In this document: positions 8,256 through 15,484 of the stretch, in pieces
How the letters are laid out: each line of letters starts with the position of its first letter
How positions within the stretch are numbered: position 1 is the first letter of the stretch
NCBI GenBank assembly: GCA_036275365.1
Contig: DASUDX010000005.1
Location: 1-16,907, forward strand
DNA: 16,907 nucleotides
From: DASUDX01 sp036275365
Lineage (GTDB): Bacteria > Pseudomonadota > Gammaproteobacteria > Nevskiales > Nevskiaceae
Direction: 5' to 3'
Translations under genes and position numbers: made by a program
The notes under the pieces: model-generated
What the model was told of the DNA's origin: nothing
Seen by the model: only the letters and a program-made list of their open reading frames with translations
The model's database searches: none

Positions 8256-9004
8256 GCTTTGCCCGTTACGCCCGCCAGGTGGTGCTGCCGGAGATCGGGG
8301 TCAACGGCCAGCAGCTGCTGCGCGATTCCAGCGTGCTGATCGTCGGCCTGGGGGGCCTCGGCAGTCTGGTCGCCCCGCTGCTGGCGGCTGCCGGCGTCGG
8401 CCGGCTGTGTCTGGCCGAGTTTGATCGGGTCGAGCTGAGCAATCTGCAGCGCCAGCTGCTCTACCGCGAGGCCGATGCCGGCCGCCCCAAGCTGCAGGCG
8501 GCGCGCGAGGCGCTGGCCGCCCTCAATCACGAGGTGCAGATCGACACCTTGCCTGCTCCGCTGAGCGGCGCGGCGCTGCAGGCCGCCGTCGCGGAGGTCG
8601 ATCTGGTGCTGGAGTGCAGCGACAACTTTCCCAGCCGCTTCGCCCTCAACCGCGCCTGTGTGGCGGCGCGGCGACCGCTGGTTTCGGCGGCGGCAATCCG
8701 CTTCGAAGCCCAGCTGGCGCTGTTCCATCCGGCCCGGGGCGGGCCCTGCTACGCCTGTGTGTTCCCGGAGTCCGGCGAGGCCCAGGAAACCTGCGAGCAG
8801 GCCGGCATCCTCGGCCCGGTGGTGGCGACGGTGGCCAGCCGCCAGGCCCTGCTGGCGATGAAGCAGCTGCTGGGTCTGCCGCTGCGCATCGACCAGCTCT
8901 GGGTCTGGGATGCCTTGCGCGACCAGACCCGCTCCCTCACCCTGCGCCGGCAGCCGCACTGCCCGGTCTGCGCCCCTGTCACCGAGGCAACCCCGGATGA
9001 GTGA
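8252..9004 (+). CDS. moeB: MoeB/ThiF/HesA-family adenylyltransferase (E1-like)
   Basis: These enzymes adenylate the C-terminal glycine of a ubiquitin-like sulfur carrier (MoaD or ThiS) for molybdopterin or thiamine synthesis. The 250-aa product has the ATP-binding loop GLGGLG (residues 32-37), the motif LSNLQRQLLY (62-71), the ECSDN motif with the conserved Asp (121-125), a Cys at 181 in ETCEQAGILGPV, and two zinc-binding pairs, CYAC (166-169) and CPVC (237-240). There is no rhodanese domain, so it is MoeB/ThiF size. The start is ATG 8252, which overlaps the prmC stop (ATGA) and has GGAGG at 8238-8242; GTG 8246 is too close to that site. hemA-prfA-prmC-moeB is a known gene order in Pseudomonas. 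MoeB and ThiF cannot be separated from sequence alone. Confidence 0.92.
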   Translation: MSFARYARQVVLPEIGVNGQQLLRDSSVLIVGLGGLGSLVAPLLAAAGVGRLCLAEFDRVELSNLQRQLLYREADAGRPKLQAAREALAALNHEVQIDTLPAPLSGAALQAAVAEVDLVLECSDNFPSRFALNRACVAARRPLVSAAAIRFEAQLALFHPARGGPCYACVFPESGEAQETCEQAGILGPVVATVASRQALLAMKQLLGLPLRIDQLWVWDALRDQTRSLTLRRQPHCPVCAPVTEATPDE

Positions 9005-9329
9005 ACCGCTGACCCTGCCACGCCCGCTGGCGATCCGCCTGCTGCATGCCGCCCAGCTGGCCCAGCCGGAGCCCGTGCAGGGCTGGGTGCTCAGCGATGG
9101 CAGCGGCCAGCCGGCGCGCTTCGTCCTCGGTGCCGAGCGTCCGCCGGCGCGGGTCTGGGCCCGGCTGTGGTCGGAGCCGGCGGCCCCCGCGGTGCCCCAG
9201 CCGGCACAGCTCGCCGAGGGCGAGCGGGTGCTGGTGATCTCGCTGGACACCCGCGGGGTGCTGGAACTGCGCGCCTGGACCCTGCAGCAGGGGCAGCTGC
9301 GCGAGCTGGTGCTGATCGCCGCCGGCTGA
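8997..9329 (+). CDS. Degenerate JAMM/MPN (RPN11-like) domain protein, predicted catalytically dead
   Basis: This small protein (110 aa) overlaps the moeB-like stop by 8 bases. It opens like the JAB1/MPN family (LTLPRPLAIRLLHAAQ) and ends with VLVISLDTRGVLELRAWTL, the strand region that follows the active site in bacterial members as I recall them. Where active JAMM proteins have H-x-H-P-x6-S-x2-D, this has W58-S-E60-P61, Q68 and Q71: spacing is conserved, but both His and the Asp are replaced, and the Ser is Gln. The upstream catalytic Glu of the EVCG-type motif is Pro26 in PVQG. It would therefore bind no zinc and cleave nothing. JAMM proteins beside E1-like enzymes normally process ubiquitin-like sulfur carriers, so this one may keep only a binding role or be decaying. 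Family assignment is from recalled motifs, not alignment. Confidence 0.7.
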   Translation: MSEPLTLPRPLAIRLLHAAQLAQPEPVQGWVLSDGSGQPARFVLGAERPPARVWARLWSEPAAPAVPQPAQLAEGERVLVISLDTRGVLELRAWTLQQGQLRELVLIAAG

Positions 9330-9392
9330 GCGGGCCTGGGTGCTGCCGGCTGAGCCGGCCTGGGCGCTGCCGGCCGAGGCGGCCGGGGCGCC
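9321..9392. repeat. Three 24-bp imperfect tandem repeats at a convergent gene junction
   Basis: Units lie at 9321-9344, 9345-9368 and 9369-9392, each starting GCCGGC and containing a GC-rich dyad. Units 1 and 2 differ at two positions; unit 3 is more diverged. Unit 1 includes the last codons and TGA of the JAMM-like gene, and unit 2 repeats that TGA out of any gene. Units 2 and 3 can form hairpins: GCCGGC-TGA-GCCGGC (9345-9359) and CCGGCC-GAGGC-GGCCGG (9370-9386). Confidence 0.8.
9345..9386. terminator. Possible bidirectional terminator formed by the tandem-repeat hairpins
   Basis: Two consecutive 6-bp all-GC stems lie between the convergent JAMM-like gene and purH, where transcription from both sides should stop. 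No T-tract follows on either strand, so it is not a classic intrinsic terminator; a role in blocking or in 3'-end protection is inference from position. Confidence 0.3.
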
Positions 9393-9400
9393 ACCCGCGC

Positions 9401-10971
<1,571 letters not shown>

Positions 10972-10975
<4 letters not shown>

Positions 10976-11238
10976 CGTTCGGCCTTCGCCGTGATCTTGT
11001 GCTGACGCAGCTTCTTGCGCAGGGTGGCGCGGTTGAGTCCGAGCATCTCGGCGGCGCGCGACTGGTTGTTCTCGCAGTAGCGCAGGGTGGCGCGCAGCAG
11101 CGGCGGCTCCACCTGGTCGAGCACGATCTCGTAGAGCGCCTTGGGCGTATGCCCGTTCAGGCTCTTGAAGTAATCGTCGAGCACCTCGGCGACCGAATGG
11201 CTGAGCGGCTTGACGTCGGTAGGGCGTTGCAGGGACAT
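10972..11238 (-). CDS. fis: DNA-binding protein Fis
   Basis: Fis is a nucleoid-associated dimer that bends DNA, activates stable-RNA promoters and is made mainly in fast growth. The 88-aa product is about ten residues shorter than E. coli Fis at the N-terminus. It retains LSHSVAEVLDDYFKSLNG (residues 12-29), then VEPPLLRATLRYCENNQSRAA and the helix-turn-helix MLGLNRATLRKKLRQHKI (65-82). ATG 11238 was chosen because homologues start a few residues before this conserved part; the Shine-Dalgarno is poor. An in-frame GTG at 11277 would add 13 Pro/Arg-rich residues and was rejected. The stop overlaps purH by 4 bases. Unlike in E. coli and Pseudomonas, dusB is not upstream: prmA is, 139 bp away, and fis appears to have its own promoter. 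Confidence 0.95.
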
Positions 11239-11279
11239 GAGCGGAGTCGGAGGTGGTCGCGCACGCGGGCGACACACAG

Positions 11280-11316
11280 GGCCGCGAACTATAGCGCCGC
11301 CACCGTCACCCCGGAA
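11280..11316 (-). promoter_or_regulatory. Candidate fis-purH promoter with GC-rich discriminator
   Basis: On the minus strand, -10 TATAGT (11293-11288, 5 of 6) is followed by TCGCGGCC (11287-11280). A weak TTCCGG lies 17 bp upstream (11316-11311). The predicted start is near 11281, giving a leader of about 43 nt before the fis ATG. The 17-bp core at 11296-11280 differs from the tRNA-Gln promoter core (1638-1622) at one base. E. coli fis is known to be under stringent control through such a discriminator, so the same is inferred here. Confidence 0.5.
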
Positions 11317-11377
11317 GCTGGAAATCTGCTCTCGTCACGCCCTGGGTTTTCGCCTGCGGGTGCGGGTCCGCCGCGCA

Positions 11378-12256
11378 TCAGCTGCGCCGGCGTCCCCACA
11401 GCCGTGTCCAGCCCTCGCGAGTGGCCTCCGGCTGCCAGTCGATCCACCGCGCATAGGCGGCGCGAACCTCGTCGGCCTGCCGCTCGAGCAGGCCCGCCAG
11501 CACCAGATCGCCACCGGCGGCGAGCAGACCGCTCAGCTGCGGGGCGAGGGCGATCAGCGGGCCGGCCAGGATGTTGGCGAGGATCAGCGGATAGGGCCCC
11601 GGTGGAACGCGCTCGTCGGGTTCCACGGTCAGCAGGGCTGCGCCCACGCCGTTGACCGCGGCATTGTCGCGGCTGGCGATCAGCGCCTGTGGATCGATGT
11701 CATAGGCCACCGCGCGGGCCGCCCCGAGCTTGAGCGCGGCGATGGCGAGGATGCCGCTGCCGCAGCCGTAGTCGAGCACCGGGCTGGCGAGGGCCGGCCG
11801 CGCCGCCAGCCAGTCCAGGCACAGGGCGGTGGTGGGATGGGTGCCGGTGCCGAAGGCGAGGCCCGGATCGAGCAGCAGGGTCTCGCAGCCGGGCTCGTCG
11901 ACGCGCTTCTCGCGCGGGCAGACCCACAGCCGGTGGCCGAACTTCATCGGCTCGCAGTCCTTGAGCCAGACCCGCACCCAGTCGCGGTCCTCGACGATCT
12001 CGGCGTCCACCCGCAGCCCCGCGCCCTCCGGCAGCAGCGCCCGCAGGGTGGCGATCACCGGCGCCGGGTCGGTGCCGTCTCGAAACAGGCCGAGGGTGAG
12101 CGTGCTCGGCCACAGCGGCGTCTCTCCCGGCGCCGGTTCCAGCACCGGATCATCCGCGGCATCGACGAAGCTGACGGAGACCGCGTCCTGGCCGAGCAGC
12201 AGCTCGTCGGCGAACTCCGGATGGGTGGTGTGAACGCGCAGTTGCAGCCAGGCCAT
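11378..12256 (-). CDS. prmA: Ribosomal protein L11 methyltransferase
   Basis: PrmA trimethylates ribosomal protein L11 with SAM. The 292-aa product has the N-terminal L11-recognition domain (MAWLQLRVHTTHPEFADELL onward), then the linker motif LDPGLAFGTGTHPTTALCL (129-147), the SAM-binding LDYGCGSGILAIAALKLGA (161-179), and the catalytic-domain segment LILANILAGPLIAL, followed by LVLAGLL. E. coli PrmA has 293 aa. ATG 12256 gives the standard N-terminus. Upstream is not accC directly but a 178-bp gap filled by a heptad-repeat element, whose repeats begin a few bases before the start codon and occupy the position of the ribosome-binding site; no good Shine-Dalgarno is seen. accC-prmA adjacency is widespread in gammaproteobacteria. 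Confidence 0.96.
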   Translation of the reverse strand: MAWLQLRVHTTHPEFADELLLGQDAVSVSFVDAADDPVLEPAPGETPLWPSTLTLGLFRDGTDPAPVIATLRALLPEGAGLRVDAEIVEDRDWVRVWLKDCEPMKFGHRLWVCPREKRVDEPGCETLLLDPGLAFGTGTHPTTALCLDWLAARPALASPVLDYGCGSGILAIAALKLGAARAVAYDIDPQALIASRDNAAVNGVGAALLTVEPDERVPPGPYPLILANILAGPLIALAPQLSGLLAAGGDLVLAGLLERQADEVRAAYARWIDWQPEATREGWTRLWGRRRS

Positions 12257-12416
12257 GCAGGCAGTTTCCAGTTTCGGGCTTCCCGTTTCCGGGAGGCGAG
12301 TGGTCGGGTTCCCTTTCGCCAGTTACCGGTTGCCAGTTGCCGGCTGCCAGCTTCCGAGGGCTGCCCAGACGCTCTGCAGGATCAGGACTGGAAACTGGAA
12401 ACTTCAAACTGGTACT
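12257..12416. repeat. Intergenic element of degenerate 7-bp repeats with inverted arms (accC-prmA gap)
   Basis: Three runs of heptads fill most of the gap. The left run (12264-12291) reads GTTTCCA, GTTTCGG, GCTTCCC, GTTTCCG. The middle run (12322-12356) reads GTTACCG, GTTGCCA, GTTGCCG, GCTGCCA, GCTTCCG. The right run (12389-12416) is in the opposite orientation: TGGAAAC, TGGAAAC, TTCAAAC, TGGTACT. Left and right arms could pair as a long imperfect hairpin. The element is less GC-rich than the genes around it and has no coding potential. I know no name for it in this organism; heptad repeats in other bacteria (for example cyanobacterial STRR sequences) are similar only in repeat length. Confidence 0.8.
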
Positions 12417-12434
12417 CGAAAACCGGCGACGGCT

Positions 12435-13793
12435 TCACTCCCCCGCCCAGACCTCCAGCATGTCGGCGAGGTAGTGGATGTTGTGCTCCCCGGCCACGAA
12501 CACCGGATCGCGCAGGATCCGCTGCTGCATCGCCACATTGGTCTCGATGCCCTCGATGATCATCTCGGCCAGGGCGCCCTTGAGGCGGTTGATCGCCGAC
12601 TCCCGCGTGTTGCCCCAGGCGATCAGCTTGCCGATCATCGAGTCGTAGTGGGGCGGCACCTTGTAGCCGGCATAGATATGCGTATCCATGCGGATGCCCG
12701 GCCCGCCGGGGGCGTGGTACTTGCGGATCTCGCCGGGGCTGGGAATGAAGGTGCGCGCGTGCTCGGCGTTGATGCGGCACTCGATGGCATGGCCGCGCAG
12801 CTTCACATTGGCCTGCTTCTTGGTGAGCTTGCGGCCGTTGGCGATCTTGATCATCTCGCGGATCAGGTCGATGCCGGTGACCATTTCGGTCACCGGATGC
12901 TCCACCTGGATGCGGGTGTTCATCTCGATGAAGTAGAAGCGCCCCTGGTCGTAGAGGAACTCGAAGGTGCCAGCCCCGCGATAGCCGATGCGCTTGCAGG
13001 CCGCCACGCACAGCGCGCCGATCTCGGCGCGCTGCTCGTCGGTGATGCCCGGTGCCGGGGATTCCTCGATCACCTTCTGGTTGCGCCGCTGCATCGAGCA
13101 GTCGCGCTCACCGAGATGGATGGCGTGGCCCTGGCCATCGGCCAGCACCTGCACCTCGATGTGGCGCGGCGTCTCCAGATACTTCTCGAGGAAGACGCTC
13201 TCGTCCTTGAAGGCATTCAGCGCCTCGGTGCGGGCGATCTGGATCTTGTCGAGCAGCTCCTCCGGGCGGCGCACCACCTGCATGCCGCGACCGCCCCCGC
13301 CCGCCGAGGCCTTGATCAGCACCGGGTAGCCGACGCTCTCGGCGATCCGCAGGCAGGCCTGCGGGTCCTCCGGCAGAACCCCGTCGGAGCCCGGCACGCA
13401 GGGCACCCCGGCGGCGATCATCTCGGCCTTGGCATTGGTCTTGGAGCCCATCAGGCGGATGGTCTCGCTGCGCGGGCCGATGAAGATGAAGCCGGAGCGC
13501 TCCACGCTCTCGGCGAAGTCGGCGTTCTCGGAGAGAAAGCCATAGCCCGGGTGGATGGCGTCGGCCTGCGTCACCTCGGCGGCGCTGATGATCGCCGCCA
13601 TGTTGAGGTAGCTCTTGCTGGCGGCAGCCGGTCCGATGCAGACGGTTTCATCGGCCAGCCGCACATGCTTGAGGTCGCGGTCCGCCTGGGAGTAGACCGC
13701 CACCGTCTTGATGCCCATCTCGCGACAGGCACGCAGGATGCGCAGGGCGATCTCGCCGCGGTTGGCGATCAGGATTTTCTTGATGTCAGGCAT
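12435..13793 (-). CDS. accC: Acetyl-CoA carboxylase, biotin carboxylase subunit
   Basis: AccC carboxylates the biotin on AccB using ATP and bicarbonate, the first half-reaction of fatty-acid synthesis. The 452-aa product matches E. coli (449). Visible are the N-terminal KILIANRGEIALRI (6-19), HPGYGFLSEN (81-90), the ATP-grasp segment MGSKTNAK (115-122), the glycine loop SAGGGGRGM (163-171), GERDCSMQRRNQKVIEE (228-244, catalytic Lys240) and FIEMNTRIQVEHPVTEMVTG (288-307), with the biotin-binding Arg294. It starts at ATG 13793. The distance from accB (116 bp) is unusually long for this gene pair and is occupied by a second heptad-repeat element. Confidence 0.98.
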   Translation of the reverse strand: MPDIKKILIANRGEIALRILRACREMGIKTVAVYSQADRDLKHVRLADETVCIGPAAASKSYLNMAAIISAAEVTQADAIHPGYGFLSENADFAESVERSGFIFIGPRSETIRLMGSKTNAKAEMIAAGVPCVPGSDGVLPEDPQACLRIAESVGYPVLIKASAGGGGRGMQVVRRPEELLDKIQIARTEALNAFKDESVFLEKYLETPRHIEVQVLADGQGHAIHLGERDCSMQRRNQKVIEESPAPGITDEQRAEIGALCVAACKRIGYRGAGTFEFLYDQGRFYFIEMNTRIQVEHPVTEMVTGIDLIREMIKIANGRKLTKKQANVKLRGHAIECRINAEHARTFIPSPGEIRKYHAPGGPGIRMDTHIYAGYKVPPHYDSMIGKLIAWGNTRESAINRLKGALAEMIIEGIETNVAMQQRILRDPVFVAGEHNIHYLADMLEVWAGE

Positions 13794-13799
13794 GGGGGG

Positions 13800-13901
13800 C
13801 GAGGCGTGAGGCGCAAGGGCCGCAGGGCATGAGGCGCAGCGCAGGAAGCGGGCCGGACAACCGGCGGGAGACCACCGCGCTGGCGCGCGCCTCAGCCCTC
13901 A
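13800..13901. repeat. Second heptad-type intergenic element with inverted arms (accB-accC gap)
   Basis: On the plus strand the left arm has CGAGGCG (13800-13806), TGAGGCG (13807-13813), CAAGGGC, CGCAGGG, then TGAGGCG again (13830-13836, shifted two bases out of phase). The right arm is inverted: CGCCTCA (13888-13894) and GCCCTCA (13895-13901), adjoining the end of accB. Architecture resembles the element at 12257-12416, but the heptad consensus is different (TGAGGCG against TGGAAAC). No gene is seen in the gap. Confidence 0.6.
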
Positions 13902-13909
13902 CGGTCTGT

Positions 13910-14362
13910 TCACTCGATCACGAACAGCGGCTGGTCGAATTCCACCGGCCGCTCGTTGTCCACCAGGATGGCGGCGATGACGCCGGCCTTCTCCGATTCG
14001 ATGGCGTTGAGCATCTTCATCGCCTCGATGATGCACAGCGTCTGGCCGACCTTGACGGTCTGGCCGACCTCGACGAAGGCCGGGGCGCCCGGCGAGGGCG
14101 AGCGGTAGAAGGTTCCGACCATCGGCGCCTTCACCGTGTAGCGGGTATCCACCGCCGGCTTGGGCGCCGCGCTGGGCAAAGCCGCGGCCGTGGCAGGCGC
14201 CGGGGCTGCGGTGGCCACCACGGGGGGCGGCGCCGGCGCCGCCGGGGCAGCCTGACCGTAGCGGCTGATGCGCACGGATTCCTCGCCCTCGCGCACCTCC
14301 AGCTCGGCAATGCCGGATTGCTCGACGAGGTCGATCAGGGTCTTGATCTTGCGCAGATCCAT
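13910..14362 (-). CDS. accB: Biotin carboxyl carrier protein of acetyl-CoA carboxylase
   Basis: AccB (BCCP) carries biotin between AccC and the AccAD carboxyltransferase. The 150-aa product (156 in E. coli) has the N-terminal dimerisation part MDLRKIKTLIDLVEQSGI, a long Ala/Pro-rich flexible linker (about residues 37-70), and the biotinyl domain from TVKAPMVGTFYRSPSP, with the biotinylation motif EAMKM (Lys116, codon 14017-14015) and the family thumb region SPGAPAFVEVG before it. It starts at ATG 14362, one base after the aroQ stop (TGACATG), so the two are probably coupled. aroQ-accB-accC is a standard gammaproteobacterial order. Confidence 0.98.
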   Translation of the reverse strand: MDLRKIKTLIDLVEQSGIAELEVREGEESVRISRYGQAAPAAPAPPPVVATAAPAPATAAALPSAAPKPAVDTRYTVKAPMVGTFYRSPSPGAPAFVEVGQTVKVGQTLCIIEAMKMLNAIESEKAGVIAAILVDNERPVEFDQPLFVIE

Positions 14363-14363
14363 G

Positions 14364-14819
14364 TCAGGTCTTCCCTTGTTGTCTTTCGAGATACTGATGG
14401 GCGGCCTGCAGGGCGAGGCCGTAGCCGATCGGCCCCAGACCCATCACCAGGCCGACCGCGATGTCGGAGAAATACGAGTGGTGGCGGAAGGCTTCGCGGC
14501 GGAACACATTGGAGAGGTGGATCTCGATGAACGGGATGGCCACCGCCAGCAGGGCGTCGCGCAGCGCCACGCTGGTATGGGTGAAGGCTGCCGGGTTGAA
14601 CAGGATGAAGGCCACGCCCTCCTCGCGGGCGGCGTGGATGCGCTCCACCAGCAGCCCCTCCTGGTTCTTCTGGTAGCAGAGCAGCTCATGCCCCAGGGCC
14701 GCAGCGCGCCCCACCAGGTCGGTCTCCAGTTCGGCCAGGGTGGCGCGGCCGTAGAGATCGGGTTCGCGGGACCCCAGCAGATTCAGATTGGGTCCGTTGA
14801 GCAACAGCAGTCGGCTCAC
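14364..14819 (-). CDS. aroQ: 3-dehydroquinate dehydratase, type II
   Basis: AroQ dehydrates 3-dehydroquinate in the shikimate pathway; the type II enzyme forms a dodecamer. The 151-aa product has the full set of motifs: LLLLNGPNLNLLGSREP (4-20) with the catalytic loop Arg18 and Tyr23, NQEG (52-55), FNPAAFTHTSVALRDAL (74-90), EIHLSN with His101 (99-104), and RHHSYFSDIAVGLVMGLGP (112-130). The start is GTG 14819-14817, since the conserved domain begins at residue 2-3. No Shine-Dalgarno is visible, but the GTG overlaps a TGA in the frame of the upstream tlpA gene (see the 14816-14947 entry). Upstream is a 128-bp gap with no clear promoter. Confidence 0.97.
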   Translation of the reverse strand: MSRLLLLNGPNLNLLGSREPDLYGRATLAELETDLVGRAAALGHELLCYQKNQEGLLVERIHAAREEGVAFILFNPAAFTHTSVALRDALLAVAIPFIEIHLSNVFRREAFRHHSYFSDIAVGLVMGLGPIGYGLALQAAHQYLERQQGKT

Positions 14820-14947
14820 GGTGGGGGCAGGGTGGTGAGGGAAGCCGGATTCTGTACGAAGCGCTGTCCCGGCGCCATGTTCGGCACCTGTTGACTGATG
14901 ATGCCGACACGATCGCCGCAGATCGCGGACAGATGCCCGGTGCGCGC
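14816..14947 (-). other. In-frame continuation of tlpA after its TAG, ending in a GTGA overlap with aroQ
   Basis: After the tlpA TAG (14950-14948) the same frame stays open for 43 codons and ends at a TGA (14818-14816) overlapping the aroQ GTG. The predicted residues (for example GDRVGIISQQVPNMAPGQR) include Ile, Asn, Gln, Phe and Met, and are less Arg/Ala/Gly-skewed than typical shadow translations in this window. It could be an old 3' end of tlpA after a nonsense change, a small ORF (GTG at 14887 or ATG at 14878) coupled to aroQ, a UAG readthrough tail, or chance. Confidence 0.2.
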
Positions 14948-15484
14948 CTAGGGCAGGTGGGGCTCCAGCAGGGCCCGCAACTCGGCCTCCTCGAACTCAC
15001 CGTGCTTGCGCGCGACGATGCGGCCCCCGGCATCGATCAGCACCGAGTAGGGCAGGGCGCCGAGGGTATCGCCCAGCGCGGTCATCGCCGCCGCCACCTC
15101 GCGGTCGTCGGCGAACACCGGGTAGCGGATACCCAGGCGCGGCAGGGCATTGCGCACGGCGACCGGATCATCCAGGGCCGGACCCAGCAGTTGCAGGCCG
15201 CGACCGGCGTACTCCGCCTGCAGCTTCACCAGCAGCGGAATCTCCTTCAGGCAGGGCGCGCACCAGGTGGCCCAGAAATTCACCAGAACCAGCTGGCCGC
15301 GGTACTCGGCCAGGCGCCGCCGCTCGCCGTCCAGGGTGGTCAGGACCAGCTCGGGTGCCGCCTCGACGGCCGCGCTGGCCGCCGTGGTGCGCTGCTGGAA
15401 CCAGAGGCCGGCGGCGGCGGCGACCAGCCCGGCGAGAACGAACAGGGCCGGCCGCAGCCAGCGACGGGAAGCAGGCGTCGTCAT
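14948..15484 (-). CDS. tlpA: TlpA/ResA-type membrane-anchored thioredoxin-like protein
   Basis: This is a thiol-disulfide oxidoreductase predicted to sit in the inner membrane with its thioredoxin domain in the periplasm. The 178-aa product has a basic N-terminus, one membrane segment (about residues 12-28), then a TlpA/ResA domain with LVLVNFWATWCAPCLKEIP (65-83; active-site Cys75 and Cys78) and a cis-Pro loop GALPYSVLID (142-151). ATG 15484 overlaps the stop of the DsbD alpha-domain gene (TGATG), so the two are coupled. Such proteins reduce cytochrome c haem-binding cysteines or other periplasmic disulfides. Here it follows a free DsbD alpha domain, where a full DsbD would carry its own thioredoxin domain. 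It ends at TAG 14950-14948. Confidence 0.9.
   Translation of the reverse strand: MTTPASRRWLRPALFVLAGLVAAAAGLWFQQRTTAASAAVEAAPELVLTTLDGERRRLAEYRGQLVLVNFWATWCAPCLKEIPLLVKLQAEYAGRGLQLLGPALDDPVAVRNALPRLGIRYPVFADDREVAAAMTALGDTLGALPYSVLIDAGGRIVARKHGEFEEAELRALLEPHLP

Noticed and set aside
8910..8996. Upstream extension of the JAMM-like protein into moeB
   Set aside because: The added residues are Arg/Ser/Pro-rich shadow sequence; the ATG at 8997 starts directly before the conserved Leu-Thr-Leu-Pro segment.
12257..12434. CRISPR array or attachment site in the accC-prmA gap
   Set aside because: The units are 7 bp, contiguous and degenerate, with no spacers, no cas genes and no tRNA or integrase nearby.
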